A DNA stretch of 64,000 bases from NCBI GenBank assembly GCA_963784425.1, contig CAWARM010000016.1, forward strand, positions 1 through 64,000, in the 5' to 3' direction. A program made the translations under genes and the position numbers. The stretch comes from SHZL01 sp963784425. GTDB taxonomy: Bacteria > Pseudomonadota > Gammaproteobacteria > Xanthomonadales > SZUA-36. The first letter of the stretch is position 1; every line of letters begins with the position of its first letter. Shown piece after piece: positions 56,601 to 64,000 of this stretch. The notes beneath the pieces were generated by a model. The model saw nothing but the letters and a program-made list of their open reading frames with translations. It had not been told where the DNA came from and ran no database searches.

Positions 56601-56755
56601 TCCACCTGTACGCTGGCCTGCGCCGGCACAAACTCGGGAAACACTTCGAGTTCAGCGCGGGACAGCAGCAGGCCGCCATAGACCAGCAACAGAGCGCTGG
56701 CAAATACCACCAGGCGCGGGTACAGCAGTGCCGCGCGAACAATCCGCGTCAGCAT
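53669..56755 (-). CDS. RND permease of the heavy-metal (CzcA/CusA) type
   Basis: 1028 residues with two periplasmic domains and 12 membrane helices. GVVIDDAVIGTENIVRRLRQ in TM4 and FPEFVPAQASVQVEAAGM are typical of CusA/CzcA-like members rather than the AcrB drug group. It works with the adaptor at 56786 and the channel protein at 57775. Metal specificity cannot be read, since the CusA methionine pathway is not evident in the translation. Order channel-adaptor-permease-regulator-kinase is as expected for a cus-like operon. Confidence 0.88.
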   Translation of the reverse strand: MLTRIVRAALLYPRLVVFASALLLVYGGLLLSRAELEVFPEFVPAQASVQVEAAGMVAEQVELLVTRPVEEAINGATGVSSVRSESIQGLAIINVVFREGEDPYRARQVIAERLAELAGHLPAGVASPTISPLTSSTMDLLKVGLQSDRLSPMELRDLAQWTVRPRMLSVPGVARATVFGGELRRLEVRVRNLDLIARQLTLADVISAVQAATQIRGGGFVDTTAQRILIEPRGSAVTPDELAAAVIGGGAEPVRIGDVAEVVYTATPPFGDALIMGKPGVLISTASQFGANTLTTTRAVEAALAELKPALEAAGVHLYPALHRPANFIETALAGIRGDLLLGAVLITLVLLAFMRNLRVALVAFVSIPMSLLAALIVLDQLGHTINTMTLGGLAVALGVVIDDAVIGTENIVRRLRQRGTTPAFDVVLAAAVEVRAPVVYATFLLALTMMPVVFLSGLQGAFFAPLAWSFLLATVASLLVAITLTPALALLLLEHSSPPEEPALLARAKRLHERVLRPLCQRPGLALALTGLIGAAALAGFLSFGAELLPAFRERHYVLQVSGPNGVSIEWMRGVGERLTSDLLAIPGIATVEMQIGRTAASEDPFPPQRSEFHVQLEQVTGEQEDVILQRIRDVLGTYPGIQSEALTFLGDRIGESLSGETAAVAISAYGPDLDVLDHVASDIAAVLREVPGATDVQIKTTPGAPALIIDMIPARMSLRGVSASDVYGAVETAYQGSTIAQVTDGPRITDVAVVLPAPFSSDPEAAGGITVRSVDGRLVRLDEVATVALSATRSEVLHDGGRRRQVVTANSTGADVAGLARQIQAAVAAGVTLPPGVYLEYSGAAEGQRAAEQELLINVVVAAVGIIALLILAFGGGRPAVLILSSAPSALAGGVVAVALTGGVISLGALVGFVTLFGIAARNSILLVAHADFLVAGEGAAWNMQTVLRATRERLAPILMTALVTGLGMVPLAMGSGEAGREVQGPMATVILGGLATSTLLSLLLLPPLILAYRHRAGTVPEGAAQ

Positions 56756-56785
56756 GGCCTATTCTTCATCCGCCGTGGTGTCGTC

Positions 56786-57817
56786 CTACTGGGCATCTTC
56801 ATTTTCCGCGCCATCAGCGCCCACAGCACTGCGCTCGATGGCAAGCAGCGAGCCGGCGCCGGTAGCGACAACCTCGTCACCGGGCGCGAACCCCGCACTG
56901 ACAAACCAGCCAGCGTTCTCCATGCGCGGTTCAATCACTTCGCGGCGCACAAAGTCCTCCCCGCCCCGATGCAGATATACCCAGGTGGCGCCTTCCGTGC
57001 GGATCAACGCGCTGCGGGGTAAAACGACGCCCGTCATGAGCCGTCCGGTAGCAATTTCCGCGGGCAGTATGAGACCGGGGCGCAAACCGGCCGCTGCGTC
57101 ACCTTGCACCAGCACCAGCAGTCCGCTGCTCTGCATGCGCGCATCCGTGTTTGCGGCCTGGCCAAGGTTTTTGGTGGCAAGCGGCGCTTGCCTGAGGTCG
57201 GGCCGCAGCTGCACATGGCTACCCTGCGCACTGATGATTGCGGGGTCAATGCCCGCAACATTTGTGCCTAAGGAGCCCATGCCTAAAAGGTCAACGCGCA
57301 ACAGGGCAGCCGTGCCGGCAGCAATCTGCCCGATCAACTGGCGTAGCTCGAGGGGCTTGAGCGCCGCCAGCCCCGGGCCCCATTCCAGGGCGATGCGTTG
57401 CTGTCCGGCCCGCAGGCGCGCGGCATCGCTGGCTGCCTGCGCACGTGCTGCCTCCAGGGTCTGCAGCGAAGCGTTCTGGTCATCGTTGGCGAGCACGGTC
57501 AGTCGCTGCTCTGTGCTGGCCGATGCTGCGGCAATGGCTGTAGCGGATTCAACTTCGGCATTGAGCTGGGCCAGCAGACTGATATCGAGCACGAGGGCTA
57601 TGGCTTGCATAGTCTCGGGCGCTTGCGTCGTTTCCAGGCGGGTCATTCCGAGGCCAATACGGGTTTGTTGCGCCGCAGTGACCGCGACTTCGATATCGCC
57701 GGGCGCATCCGGGCTTATATCCGGGCCCATATCCGGACTTTGGGCCAGGGCCGAAACGCTCATGAGCAACGCTATCAAGGATGCAATGGGGCTTGCAAAG
57801 GCTGAGGTAATTGACAT
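56786..57817 (-). CDS. RND periplasmic adaptor of the heavy-metal-type pump
   Basis: About 343 residues from ATG 57817 with a signal peptide ending near LMSVSALAQ. The middle is a helical hairpin rich in Ala and Gln (ASTEQRLTVLANDDQN to ARLRAGQQRIALEW). The C-terminal half has barrel and proximal domains (GDEVVATGAGSLLAIE). The lipoyl motifs are more diverged than in the adaptor at 50427. It overlaps the TolC-like gene by 43 bp and lies 30 bp upstream of the permease gene. Confidence 0.82.
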   Translation of the reverse strand: MSITSAFASPIASLIALLMSVSALAQSPDMGPDISPDAPGDIEVAVTAAQQTRIGLGMTRLETTQAPETMQAIALVLDISLLAQLNAEVESATAIAAASASTEQRLTVLANDDQNASLQTLEAARAQAASDAARLRAGQQRIALEWGPGLAALKPLELRQLIGQIAAGTAALLRVDLLGMGSLGTNVAGIDPAIISAQGSHVQLRPDLRQAPLATKNLGQAANTDARMQSSGLLVLVQGDAAAGLRPGLILPAEIATGRLMTGVVLPRSALIRTEGATWVYLHRGGEDFVRREVIEPRMENAGWFVSAGFAPGDEVVATGAGSLLAIERSAVGADGAENEDAQ

Positions 57818-59239
57818 GTTGGGTCCTCGGAGGGAATTTGACCGGAAGTAATAGCGAGTTCGGGGCCATCGAGCGGACGTCGCAGCGCGTTTTCGAGTGA
57901 GGCTTCGGCGCTGCGCACATTCTGCACAGCCGAGAGTTCGTCGAGCCCGGCCACCATGCGCCCGGATTGGGCCGTGTTCCACTCGAAGCGGTCGATCGCG
58001 CCCGCGCTGATCGCTGTCTCTGCTTGCGCAGCGAGCCGATCGGCGATGTGTCGCTGTTGACGGGCCTGCTCCAGCTGGAGCCAGGCCGCCGCGTAGTCTT
58101 GTTGTGCGAGTTCAACTGCTGTGCCCGCCGCGGCAACGACCACTTCCAGCGCGTATCCTGCTTCCAGGCGTCGCGCTTCGGCGGCGGCGATGGCCGCATG
58201 GTTCAGGTCCAGTGGCGGCAGCGACAGGCTAAGCACAAACGGAAGTTTTTTCAGGCCGCGCTCCCAGGCGTACGCAGGACCCAAGTGCAGCTGCGGATAC
58301 TGGGAGGCGACCGCGCTTTTCAGGGCTTCTTCCGCCTGGTCATAGGCGAGGCTGGCTCGAGCAACATCCGGACGGGCAAGCAGGGCGGCATCAAGGCAGA
58401 TCGCCGGCAATGGACCGGTCAATTTTGTCGGCGCATCGATCCCTGGCCAGCTCAATGCAGTTTCATCAATGGCCCCCAACGAAACGCCGACGGCGGCAGC
58501 CAGTTGTAGCCCTGTGGTAGCGGTCCGTGCCTCCGCGTCGGCGAGGCGGCGCTGATCGGTAGCCAGCTGGGCCCGGGCGCGCTCGACGTCGGTATGCGCA
58601 ACGGTGCCTGCCGACAGGCGATGCTGCATGGCGGTCAACTGACGCTCGCGCAATTCCACAAGCTTGGTCGTGGATTCCACCTCTTTTCGGGCCAGCAGAT
58701 GTTGCGCCAGCGCGTTGCGAATCCTCAGCCGCACCAACCAGGCAGCATCCGTGTAATCGAACACTGCGATCCTTCGCGCTCAGTTCCGCAGTGTTGATGC
58801 GCGACTCGCGGCGCACCCCTGTATCCAGCAAGATGTCGCCGCCAACACCGAGTTGCCAGGGTGAAGCTTCCGGGGCATTAAAAGCGTATTCGGTGGTGAG
58901 GAGCAGTGTCGGGCCCTGCAACACATGCGCTGCCTTGGCCTCGGCTGCGGCTGCGGCTGCGGTTGCTCGTGCATGGGTGATTTCGGGGTTGGCGGTTAAG
59001 GCGGCGGCCAGCAAGGACAGACGGTCCAGGCGGCGGCCATCCCATTCGGCCCCGGGCGCCAGCCGGGTGATTTCAGCCCGCACTACTGCCTCGTCGAGCG
59101 TGGCGGAGGCCTGCTTGTGCAATAGCTCAGCCGGTGTCAGCGGCGCCGGGGCATAGCTCACGCAGCCGGATAGCCAGCCAGATAGGGTGGCTCCAGCAAT
59201 GAGCGTAAACAGAAAGCGCAGATGGAAAACCCGTCGCAT
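57775..59239 (-). pseudogene. TolC-like outer-membrane efflux lipoprotein, one frameshift
   Basis: From ATG 59239, a lipoprotein signal (TLSGWLSGC) is followed by an OEP-type helical domain (LDRLSLLAAALTANPEITHARA). Near 58766 the frame shifts after ELSAKDRS and continues as VFDYTDAAWLVRLRIRNALA to the stop at 57775. Joined it has about 487 residues, normal for CusC/NodT-type channels. It is the first gene of the heavy-metal-type RND operon. A single missing base suggests a possible sequencing error. Confidence 0.82.
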
Positions 59240-59423
59240 CGCTCTGCCTGGATCAAATTGAAGGTGTGATCATAGCGAAGCAGCATTGCTGCCCCGTGTG
59301 CCGAACATTGAGAATAATTAACAAAGCGGCAAGCGCCTGGCCATTAAGCGGAATTGCCCGGGAGGTGAGGGCACGATCAAGCTGCAGAAGCCGGTATAAT
59401 CAGAAAAAAATGGAGACGACTTG

Positions 59424-60192
59424 GTGAATCCGACTATCATCAGCTTGACCGTATTTGCCTGTACCTTCGGCGGGGCTTTGCTCGGCTTGTGGCTGCGCAC
59501 CGTGTTGCCGGAGCATCACCTCAGTCACGAGTCAAAAGACACGATCAAGGTAGGCATTGCCCTCATTGCCACGATGACGGCCCTGGTTCTTGGCCTCGTC
59601 ACTGCCTCGGCCAAGAGTTCCTTCGATGCGGTGGAGTCAGGCGTGCAACAAACCGCCATCGACGCCCTGACGCTGGACCGCACGTTGGCGCAATATGGCC
59701 CGGAAACCAGGATGATCCGCACCGGCCTGAAGTTCGCGGTCGGGACGCGATTGGACATGATATGGCCGCAGGACTCGTCCGCCGCCACCAACCTGGACCC
59801 ACTGCAAATCGGAGGGAGGGGCCAACGCTGAAGCACTCATGCACGCAATCCGCAGTCTGCAGCCAGGCAACGACACCCAGCAGGCGCTGCAGTCCGAGGC
59901 GGTAAATCAGGCCGAAACGTTGTTGAAGGCGAGATGGATGGTGCTGGCCAGCGTGAGCTCTTCCATTCCGGTGTACTTCCTCGTGATTCTGGTCTTCTGG
60001 CTCACGATTACCTTCACCAGTTTCGGCTTATTTGCTCCACTGAACGCGACTGTAGTTACGGTGCTCTTCGTGTGCGCGCTGTCCGTCTCAAGCGCCATAT
60101 TCCTGGTACTGGAAATGGATGGGCCATTCGAGGGTTTGCTGCGGGCTTCCCCGGAACCGATGCGGATCGCACTCGCACATCTCAATCAATAG
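59424..60192 (+). pseudogene. DUF4239 membrane protein, one frameshift
   Basis: From GTG 59424 (TTG 59421 is also possible; GGAG is upstream), the sequence has an N-terminal membrane helix (IISLTVFACTFGGALLGLWL), a second helix (VGIALIATMTALVLGLVTASAKSSF) and a soluble segment. Near 59810 a one-base shift precedes EGGANAEALMHAIRSLQPGN, and the C-terminal two helices (FLVILVFWLTITFTSFGLFA, VTVLFVCALSVSSAIFLVLE) follow. Joined, about 256 residues matches the DUF4239 family of bestrophin-like unknown proteins. The function is not known. Confidence 0.75.
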
Positions 60193-60195
60193 CAT

Positions 60196-60275
60196 AATTG
60201 GGGTCAGAGTAAAAATGCCAAAGTAGAAATGGCCCGCAGTAAAGTGCCATACCCAATTTTTACTCTGACCCCATT
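60196..60275. repeat. Family A palindromic element (copy 5)
   Basis: Outer arms (about 60198-60216 and 60255-60273) pair around a 38-base middle that contains shorter repeats of AAGTGCCA/TGCCAAAG type. It lies between the DUF4239 stop and the convergent amidohydrolase stop, so it can terminate both. Confidence 0.85.
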
Positions 60276-60280
60276 TCCGG

Positions 60281-62074
60281 CTAATCAAATGCGTCGGACT
60301 GGTAGACGACCTTGCCGCCGACCACGGTCAGCAGCACATGGACATCAGCAATTTCCTCGGCGGGAATCTCAAACAGGTTGCGGTCCAGAATGATCAGGTC
60401 TGCGAGTTTGCCCACTTCCAGCGACCCGGTTTCGGCCTCCTGGTGGAGTTCGTAGGAGGAGTTGATCGTGATTGTGCGAATCGCAGTCTCACAGCTTAGG
60501 CCCGGGTCATCGCTGAGCCTTCCGAAATACTGCGGACCGGCGCTGGGAGCGTTTGCCCTGGTCACTCCGACCTTCAAGGCGAACCATTCGTCCAGCGGAT
60601 CCACCGGCCAGTCGCTGCCGTAGGCTATGCGCGCGCCCGCCTCGTGCAGGAATCCCTGCGGCTCCATGTATCTGAATCGCTCCGGCCCGAGATAGTCCCG
60701 TGCACCTTCTATCGTATCGGAGGCGGGCTTGCCCCACTGCAAGGAGAGGACGGGAATCACATCCAGCTCTGCAAAGCGCGGAAAGTCTGCCGGGTTGACG
60801 ATTTCATCGTGGGCGATGGCTGCACGGATACTCTCACCCGGATATTTTTTGCGCATGGCCTGGAATCCATCCAGCGCATACCGCGTTGCGCCGTCACCGT
60901 CGGCATGGATATGCGGATCTATACCGGCAGCGGCCAGTTGCAGCAGTAGCACCTTGAGGACTTCAGCAGAGAAATACGGTGCCGGCCCTTTGTTGCCACT
61001 GGAGACCCAGTTCGGCTTTTCGGCCGTGCCCTGGTTCACCAGGTAAGGCTCGAGCATCACTCCTGTGAACGCCGGCGCCGTGATGACTCCGTCCATGTAC
61101 AACTTGGCATTGCGCACGGTGATGGCGGGTTGCACGGTGACCGGTCCCTGGTCGAACTCACGTGCCACTTTCAACAGTGCGGCTACCGCCTCCTCCGGCT
61201 TGCGTCCTTCCTCCGGCGTGATTTCCATCGCGAAGTGCGCACGCGCGGTCAGCTTTCCTTCGCGCTGCAGTGCCGCATAGGCTGCGACAGTCCTGGCATC
61301 GGCAGAAGCGTCGAGAAACGTGGTAATGCCCTGTGCCCGCACGGCTTCCAAAGAGGCCTGTGCCGCGGCGAGCATCTCCGCGTCGGTGGTCTCCGGTAGC
61401 AAGTGATCGAAGAGCGCCTGTGCGGAATCCTCCAGGATACCGGTCGGCTGGCCGGTCGCGTTGTGTGCGATCTTGCCCGCTTCAGGGTCGGGGGTGTCCG
61501 CCGTGATGTGCGCGAGTTCCATGGCCCGCGAATTGGCCAGCGTTGAGTGGCCGAACGAGGATCGCACCAGGATGGGACGCTGTGTCTGCAGCACATCAAG
61601 GTCTTCGCGGCTTACTTCGGTTCCGGCCGGCAGCATGTTTTGCTGGAACCAACTCTCAACTTCCAGCCAGTCATCCGGACCCTTGTCGCGCGAGGCGTCG
61701 AGGCAGGCCTGGATCTTTGCCTGGAACTGGGCAACGGTGAGCGCCGCGTAGTTCAGGCTGCAGCCGAGGATTTTCATGCCGCCCGAAAGTGGATGCATAT
61801 GACCATCCACCAAGCCGGGCATCATCATGCGTCCGCCCAGGTCGATTACTTTCGTCTCCGGCCCTACAAACTGTCCGGCACCGGCATCATCGCCGACATA
61901 GACGATCTTCCCGTCCCGCACCGCCAATGATTCCTGCGTGCTGTTGCGGGCATCGACGGTGTAGATCGTGCCATGGCGATAGACGGTATCGGCTGCTGGT
62001 TCCGCCGCAATCGCTTGAACACCCCAGGCGATCATCGCCCATGTGAAAACTAATGCCCTGGTCTTGATGCTCAT
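60281..62074 (-). CDS. Exported amidohydrolase family 3 enzyme
   Basis: 597 residues; the ATG at 62074 is followed by a cleavable signal peptide (ALVFTWAMIAWGVQAIAAEP). MPGLVDGHMHPLSGG is the HxH metal motif, KLYMDGVITAPAF and DPHIHADGDGATRYALDGF are mid-family motifs and YGSDWPVDPLDEWF carries the catalytic Asp. It is a paralogue of the lipoprotein at 1119-2930, but with an ordinary signal peptide. Substrate is unknown; predicted to act in the periplasm on an amide or N-formyl bond. Palindromic elements lie at both ends. Confidence 0.87.
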   Translation of the reverse strand: MSIKTRALVFTWAMIAWGVQAIAAEPAADTVYRHGTIYTVDARNSTQESLAVRDGKIVYVGDDAGAGQFVGPETKVIDLGGRMMMPGLVDGHMHPLSGGMKILGCSLNYAALTVAQFQAKIQACLDASRDKGPDDWLEVESWFQQNMLPAGTEVSREDLDVLQTQRPILVRSSFGHSTLANSRAMELAHITADTPDPEAGKIAHNATGQPTGILEDSAQALFDHLLPETTDAEMLAAAQASLEAVRAQGITTFLDASADARTVAAYAALQREGKLTARAHFAMEITPEEGRKPEEAVAALLKVAREFDQGPVTVQPAITVRNAKLYMDGVITAPAFTGVMLEPYLVNQGTAEKPNWVSSGNKGPAPYFSAEVLKVLLLQLAAAGIDPHIHADGDGATRYALDGFQAMRKKYPGESIRAAIAHDEIVNPADFPRFAELDVIPVLSLQWGKPASDTIEGARDYLGPERFRYMEPQGFLHEAGARIAYGSDWPVDPLDEWFALKVGVTRANAPSAGPQYFGRLSDDPGLSCETAIRTITINSSYELHQEAETGSLEVGKLADLIILDRNLFEIPAEEIADVHVLLTVVGGKVVYQSDAFD

Positions 62075-62120
62075 GAGTAAGCTTTTCCCCGACGGTTAAC
62101 TACCTGGAATTTTTGTAAAA

Positions 62121-62216
62121 GTGGGGTCAAGAGCAGGGTGGGGTCAGAGTAAAGTGCCAGAGTTAAAGTGTCACTCTGAACCCATTTTTACTCTGGCACT
62201 TTACTCTGACCCCACC
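62121..62216. repeat. Family A palindromic element with nested arms (copy 6)
   Basis: Perfect 26-bp arms at 62137-62162 and 62191-62216 flank a loop that itself contains a degenerate arm (TCACTCTGAACCCA at 62171-62184). A further degenerate half (GTGGGGTCAA at 62121) lies outside. The compound structure suggests one element inserted into another, or imperfect copying. Confidence 0.85.
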
Positions 62217-62217
62217 T

Positions 62218-62622
62218 TCAGCTACGCAGGGCCTCGGCGACACGTTTCAATCGCCGTTCGGCTTCGCTGCCGACCTCCTTGAGGACCGGGTCACCTTCGA
62301 ACCCGCCTGCCCGCATCATGGCTGCCGGGTCAACAATGCGAACCAGGGTGCCGCCCTCCGGCGTTTCCTCAACGATGACGTTGCAGGGTAATAGCAGCCC
62401 GGCATCCGGGCGGCTGGACAGCGCTTTATGCGCAAGCGGGGGATTGCAGGCGCCAAGAATAGTGTACTGGTGAAAATCGACTCCCAGTTTCTCCTTGAAC
62501 GCATCGTGTATGTCGATGCGGGTTAGTACGCCAAAACCCTCTGCTTTCAGGGCCGCGATGACACGCTCAAGGGACTGTCGATAGGGGGTCTCCAGCACCA
62601 CCTCGTAGGCCATTCCACTCAT
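62218..62622 (-). CDS. DUF302 protein
   Basis: About 134 residues from ATG 62622. The family signature GACNPPLAHKAL is present, with VLTRIDIHDAFKEKLG and LLLPCNVIVEE around it. DUF302 proteins are small soluble alpha/beta proteins of unknown role, sometimes next to sulfur or heavy-metal genes. It is the last gene of an operon with the Gly/Pro-rich protein (7 bp upstream), DUF2092 and an arylsulfatase. Confidence 0.85.
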   Translation of the reverse strand: MSGMAYEVVLETPYRQSLERVIAALKAEGFGVLTRIDIHDAFKEKLGVDFHQYTILGACNPPLAHKALSSRPDAGLLLPCNVIVEETPEGGTLVRIVDPAAMMRAGGFEGDPVLKEVGSEAERRLKRVAEALRS

Positions 62623-62629
62623 GGTTTGT

Positions 62630-62953
62630 CTAGTGTCGCCCGACCCGGTTGACAGGTCCACCCTGGTTGGCGGGGCCACCAAATCCGGGATTGGCAGGTC
62701 CTCCAACTCCCGGCCCACCAGGCCCACCCACGCCGACACCGGGCGCCACACCGACTCCCGGTGCGCCGGCGCCGACCGTGGATCTTCGCGCCACGCCGGC
62801 ATAGCTGACCGGGGTTACCGGTGCTCCTACCACCGCCTCAGCCGTGGCTATCAGGCCTCCGTGAGGGCTCAGTGAAAGCTCACCATTGCACAACCACCCG
62901 GCAACGGCCAGGCCTGAAATCAGCAGATACCTGCCTGTCTTGGAATATTTCAT
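62630..62953 (-). CDS. Gly/Pro/Val-rich exported small protein
   Basis: 107 residues. A signal-like N-terminus (YLLISGLAVAGWLCNGELSL) precedes a low-complexity tail of GVGGPGGPGVGG and PANPGFGGPAN repeats. The ATG overlaps the DUF2092 stop by 4 bp (ATGA), which supports that it is translated. No family is recognised; a surface or scaffold role is possible. Confidence 0.65.
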   Translation of the reverse strand: MKYSKTGRYLLISGLAVAGWLCNGELSLSPHGGLIATAEAVVGAPVTPVSYAGVARRSTVGAGAPGVGVAPGVGVGGPGGPGVGGPANPGFGGPANQGGPVNRVGRH

Positions 62954-63765
62954 TGGGTTCCTCCTGTCTCGGGTTCCGGTGGTAGTTCGTCCAGGTCAAT
63001 GAGCGCGTTGGGGTCAAGTTGTTTGGCATCGCTGGGCGGGGTGAAAGTGAATGCATCCTTGCCTGGTTTCACGCCGGTTTTCCAGCTCTTGATGCGAAAC
63101 GTATACTGCGGTGCGCTGTTCATGGTCTTGCTGGTAATGACCACCTTGCGCGGGATGGGTTGATCACCTACCTCAACCCAGAATTGCCAGTCGGTATCGA
63201 AATTGCGGAATGCGAGGTGTTCGCACTCCACTCCGTCGATCACGCCGCGGCCAATGTGCTTGGCTTCCATGATATCGGCCACCAGTACGTCATAGGCATT
63301 CGACAGCAGGAAATCGGCGCCCGGTAATGCGACTCCGTGCCCCGCTCTCAGCGCTTCAATCAACTGGTCCACGGTACCCACGGCGGGGAACTGCGCATAA
63401 GAGTTGTTGTGTTTGGCGTAGATGCTGGCGGTTTTGCCATCGAAGTACAAGGCTACATCCGCATATCCGCCTACGCGGTGCGCATGCAGCTTGTTTGGCC
63501 GGCTCAACACGGCCTCCCCTGAGTTGGTGAACTGGATTTTTTCCAATTGCGGCGTGATGACCTCGATATCGCTATCAAAGGTGAACTCGATGTTCTGCTG
63601 GCTGCTCACATAGTCCGCCATGGATTTGAGGATAGCCTTGGCGTCTCCCTGGTTCTCCTGCGCGCTCACCCCCGTCGCAAAAGTTACGGCAATACTGAGG
63701 GCCAGCAGACAAATAAATGTTGCGCCGGAACTGTTGCCTGGTCTTGAACTTGGAATCATCTTCAC
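62950..63765 (-). CDS. DUF2092 periplasmic protein
   Basis: 271 residues from GTG 63765, which overlaps the arylsulfatase stop by 4 bp (GTGA). A signal peptide ends near FATGVSAQ. The body (ILKSMADYVSSQQNIEFTFD, RPNKLHAHRVGGYADVALYF, GVECEHLAFRNFDTDWQFWV) matches the DUF2092 family of LolA-like fold proteins. It is often found in operons with sulfatases and exported small proteins, as here. The biochemical role is unknown. Confidence 0.85.
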   Translation of the reverse strand: MKMIPSSRPGNSSGATFICLLALSIAVTFATGVSAQENQGDAKAILKSMADYVSSQQNIEFTFDSDIEVITPQLEKIQFTNSGEAVLSRPNKLHAHRVGGYADVALYFDGKTASIYAKHNNSYAQFPAVGTVDQLIEALRAGHGVALPGADFLLSNAYDVLVADIMEAKHIGRGVIDGVECEHLAFRNFDTDWQFWVEVGDQPIPRKVVITSKTMNSAPQYTFRIKSWKTGVKPGKDAFTFTPPSDAKQLDPNALIDLDELPPEPETGGTQ

Positions 63766-64000
63766 TCACTCGACTTGTTATTGGTTTGCGCCGCCTGCAG
63801 CTTTTGCACATCTGCGGGCGAGAGCTGCGGCCGGTCAACCGTGAGCGTCAGCTTGTTGAGCTTGGCGGTGAGGGTGAATGGCGGCGTGTAATCGGCATCG
63901 TTCACGCCGGTCAGGGTATCGGAGCCGATGTCAAAACTCTCATCCCACTGCAGGATCATGGGCAGGGTGTGTGGCATCTCCTGGGTGGCCACGACCTTGC
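63762..64000 (-). CDS. Arylsulfatase, 3' end only (runs off the window)
   Basis: Only the last 79 or so residues are inside the window. LPMILQWDESFDIGSDTLTG and YTPPFTLTAKLNKLTL match the C-terminal beta-domain of type I arylsulfatases, which is conserved in place and wording (ADETFDVGSDTGTPV in homologues). The catalytic formylglycine motif would lie beyond 64000. It is the first known gene of the minus-strand operon that ends at 62218. Confidence 0.7.
   Translation of the reverse strand, partial: KVVATQEMPHTLPMILQWDESFDIGSDTLTGVNDADYTPPFTLTAKLNKLTLTVDRPQLSPADVQKLQAAQTNNKSSE

Noticed and set aside
15..62216. CRISPR array or phage attachment sites from the repeated palindromes
   Set aside because: Copies are scattered, not evenly spaced, have no spacers, and no cas, integrase or phage gene is present.

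Overview
The window reads as chromosomal DNA of a GC-rich, Gram-negative proteobacterium, most likely a gammaproteobacterium outside the well-studied genera. The grounds are a TonB-dependent receptor, RND efflux pumps with periplasmic adaptors and TolC-like partners, FNR-type operators, di-heme cytochrome c peroxidase, Tat and lipoprotein signals, and dispersed palindromes in the spaces between genes. I cannot name a genus. There are no rRNA or tRNA genes, no CRISPR array, no phage and no intact transposase.

Left part (1-8542): an exported COG4798-type methyltransferase and an amidohydrolase-3 lipoprotein on the minus strand, then a tight plus-strand operon that is the most interesting part of the window. 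It runs mtnA (methylthioribose-1-phosphate isomerase), a two-subunit transketolase, a form IV RuBisCO-like protein (RLP) and a concentrative nucleoside transporter. Spacings are 4 and 3 bp, then overlaps of 4 and 4 bp. MtnA plus an RLP recalls the MTA-isoprenoid shunt, but a split transketolase stands where the known pathway has a cupin. A variant 5'-methylthioadenosine or 5'-deoxynucleoside salvage route is proposed.

Next (8583-18395): a region bracketed by two 477-bp copies of the 3' end of the nucleoside transporter gene, about 93% identical. It holds two metallo-beta-lactamase-fold hydrolases, two ureohydrolase (agmatinase/guanidinobutyrase) genes of which the first is frameshifted, an AraC regulator, a TonB receptor and an MFS transporter. 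This looks like a module for uptake and hydrolysis of a guanidino compound.

Middle (18480-36993): cytochrome c peroxidase behind an FNR-like box, a methyltransferase, an acyl-ACP desaturase, a beta-propeller protein, a MOSC protein, a group II PLP decarboxylase, a PepSY-like membrane protein with a terminator-like hairpin inside its 5' coding end, a Tat-exported flavoprotein with a small cytochrome c, a TauE/SafE permease, a LolA-like protein next to a large BNR-repeat protein, a YjdF-type membrane protein, an amidase and a decapitated lytic transglycosylase.

Right (37074-64000): a decayed or mis-sequenced kdpDE pair divergent from kup, a secreted zinc metalloprotease with repeated domains, a radical SAM enzyme behind a perfect FNR box, a metallophosphoesterase, an RND pump plus adaptor, a convergent five-gene heavy-metal-type RND operon with its own two-component system, a DUF4239 protein, a second amidohydrolase, and a terminal operon of DUF302, a Gly/Pro-rich protein, DUF2092 and the 3' end of an arylsulfatase.

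Two window-wide features matter. (1) About ten palindromic elements of two families (cores GGGGTCAGAGTA and GGGGACGGGGCA) lie between genes. (2) About fifteen single-base frameshifts break otherwise conserved genes. This suggests either an error-prone assembly or real decay, so genes marked pseudogene may be intact in the organism.
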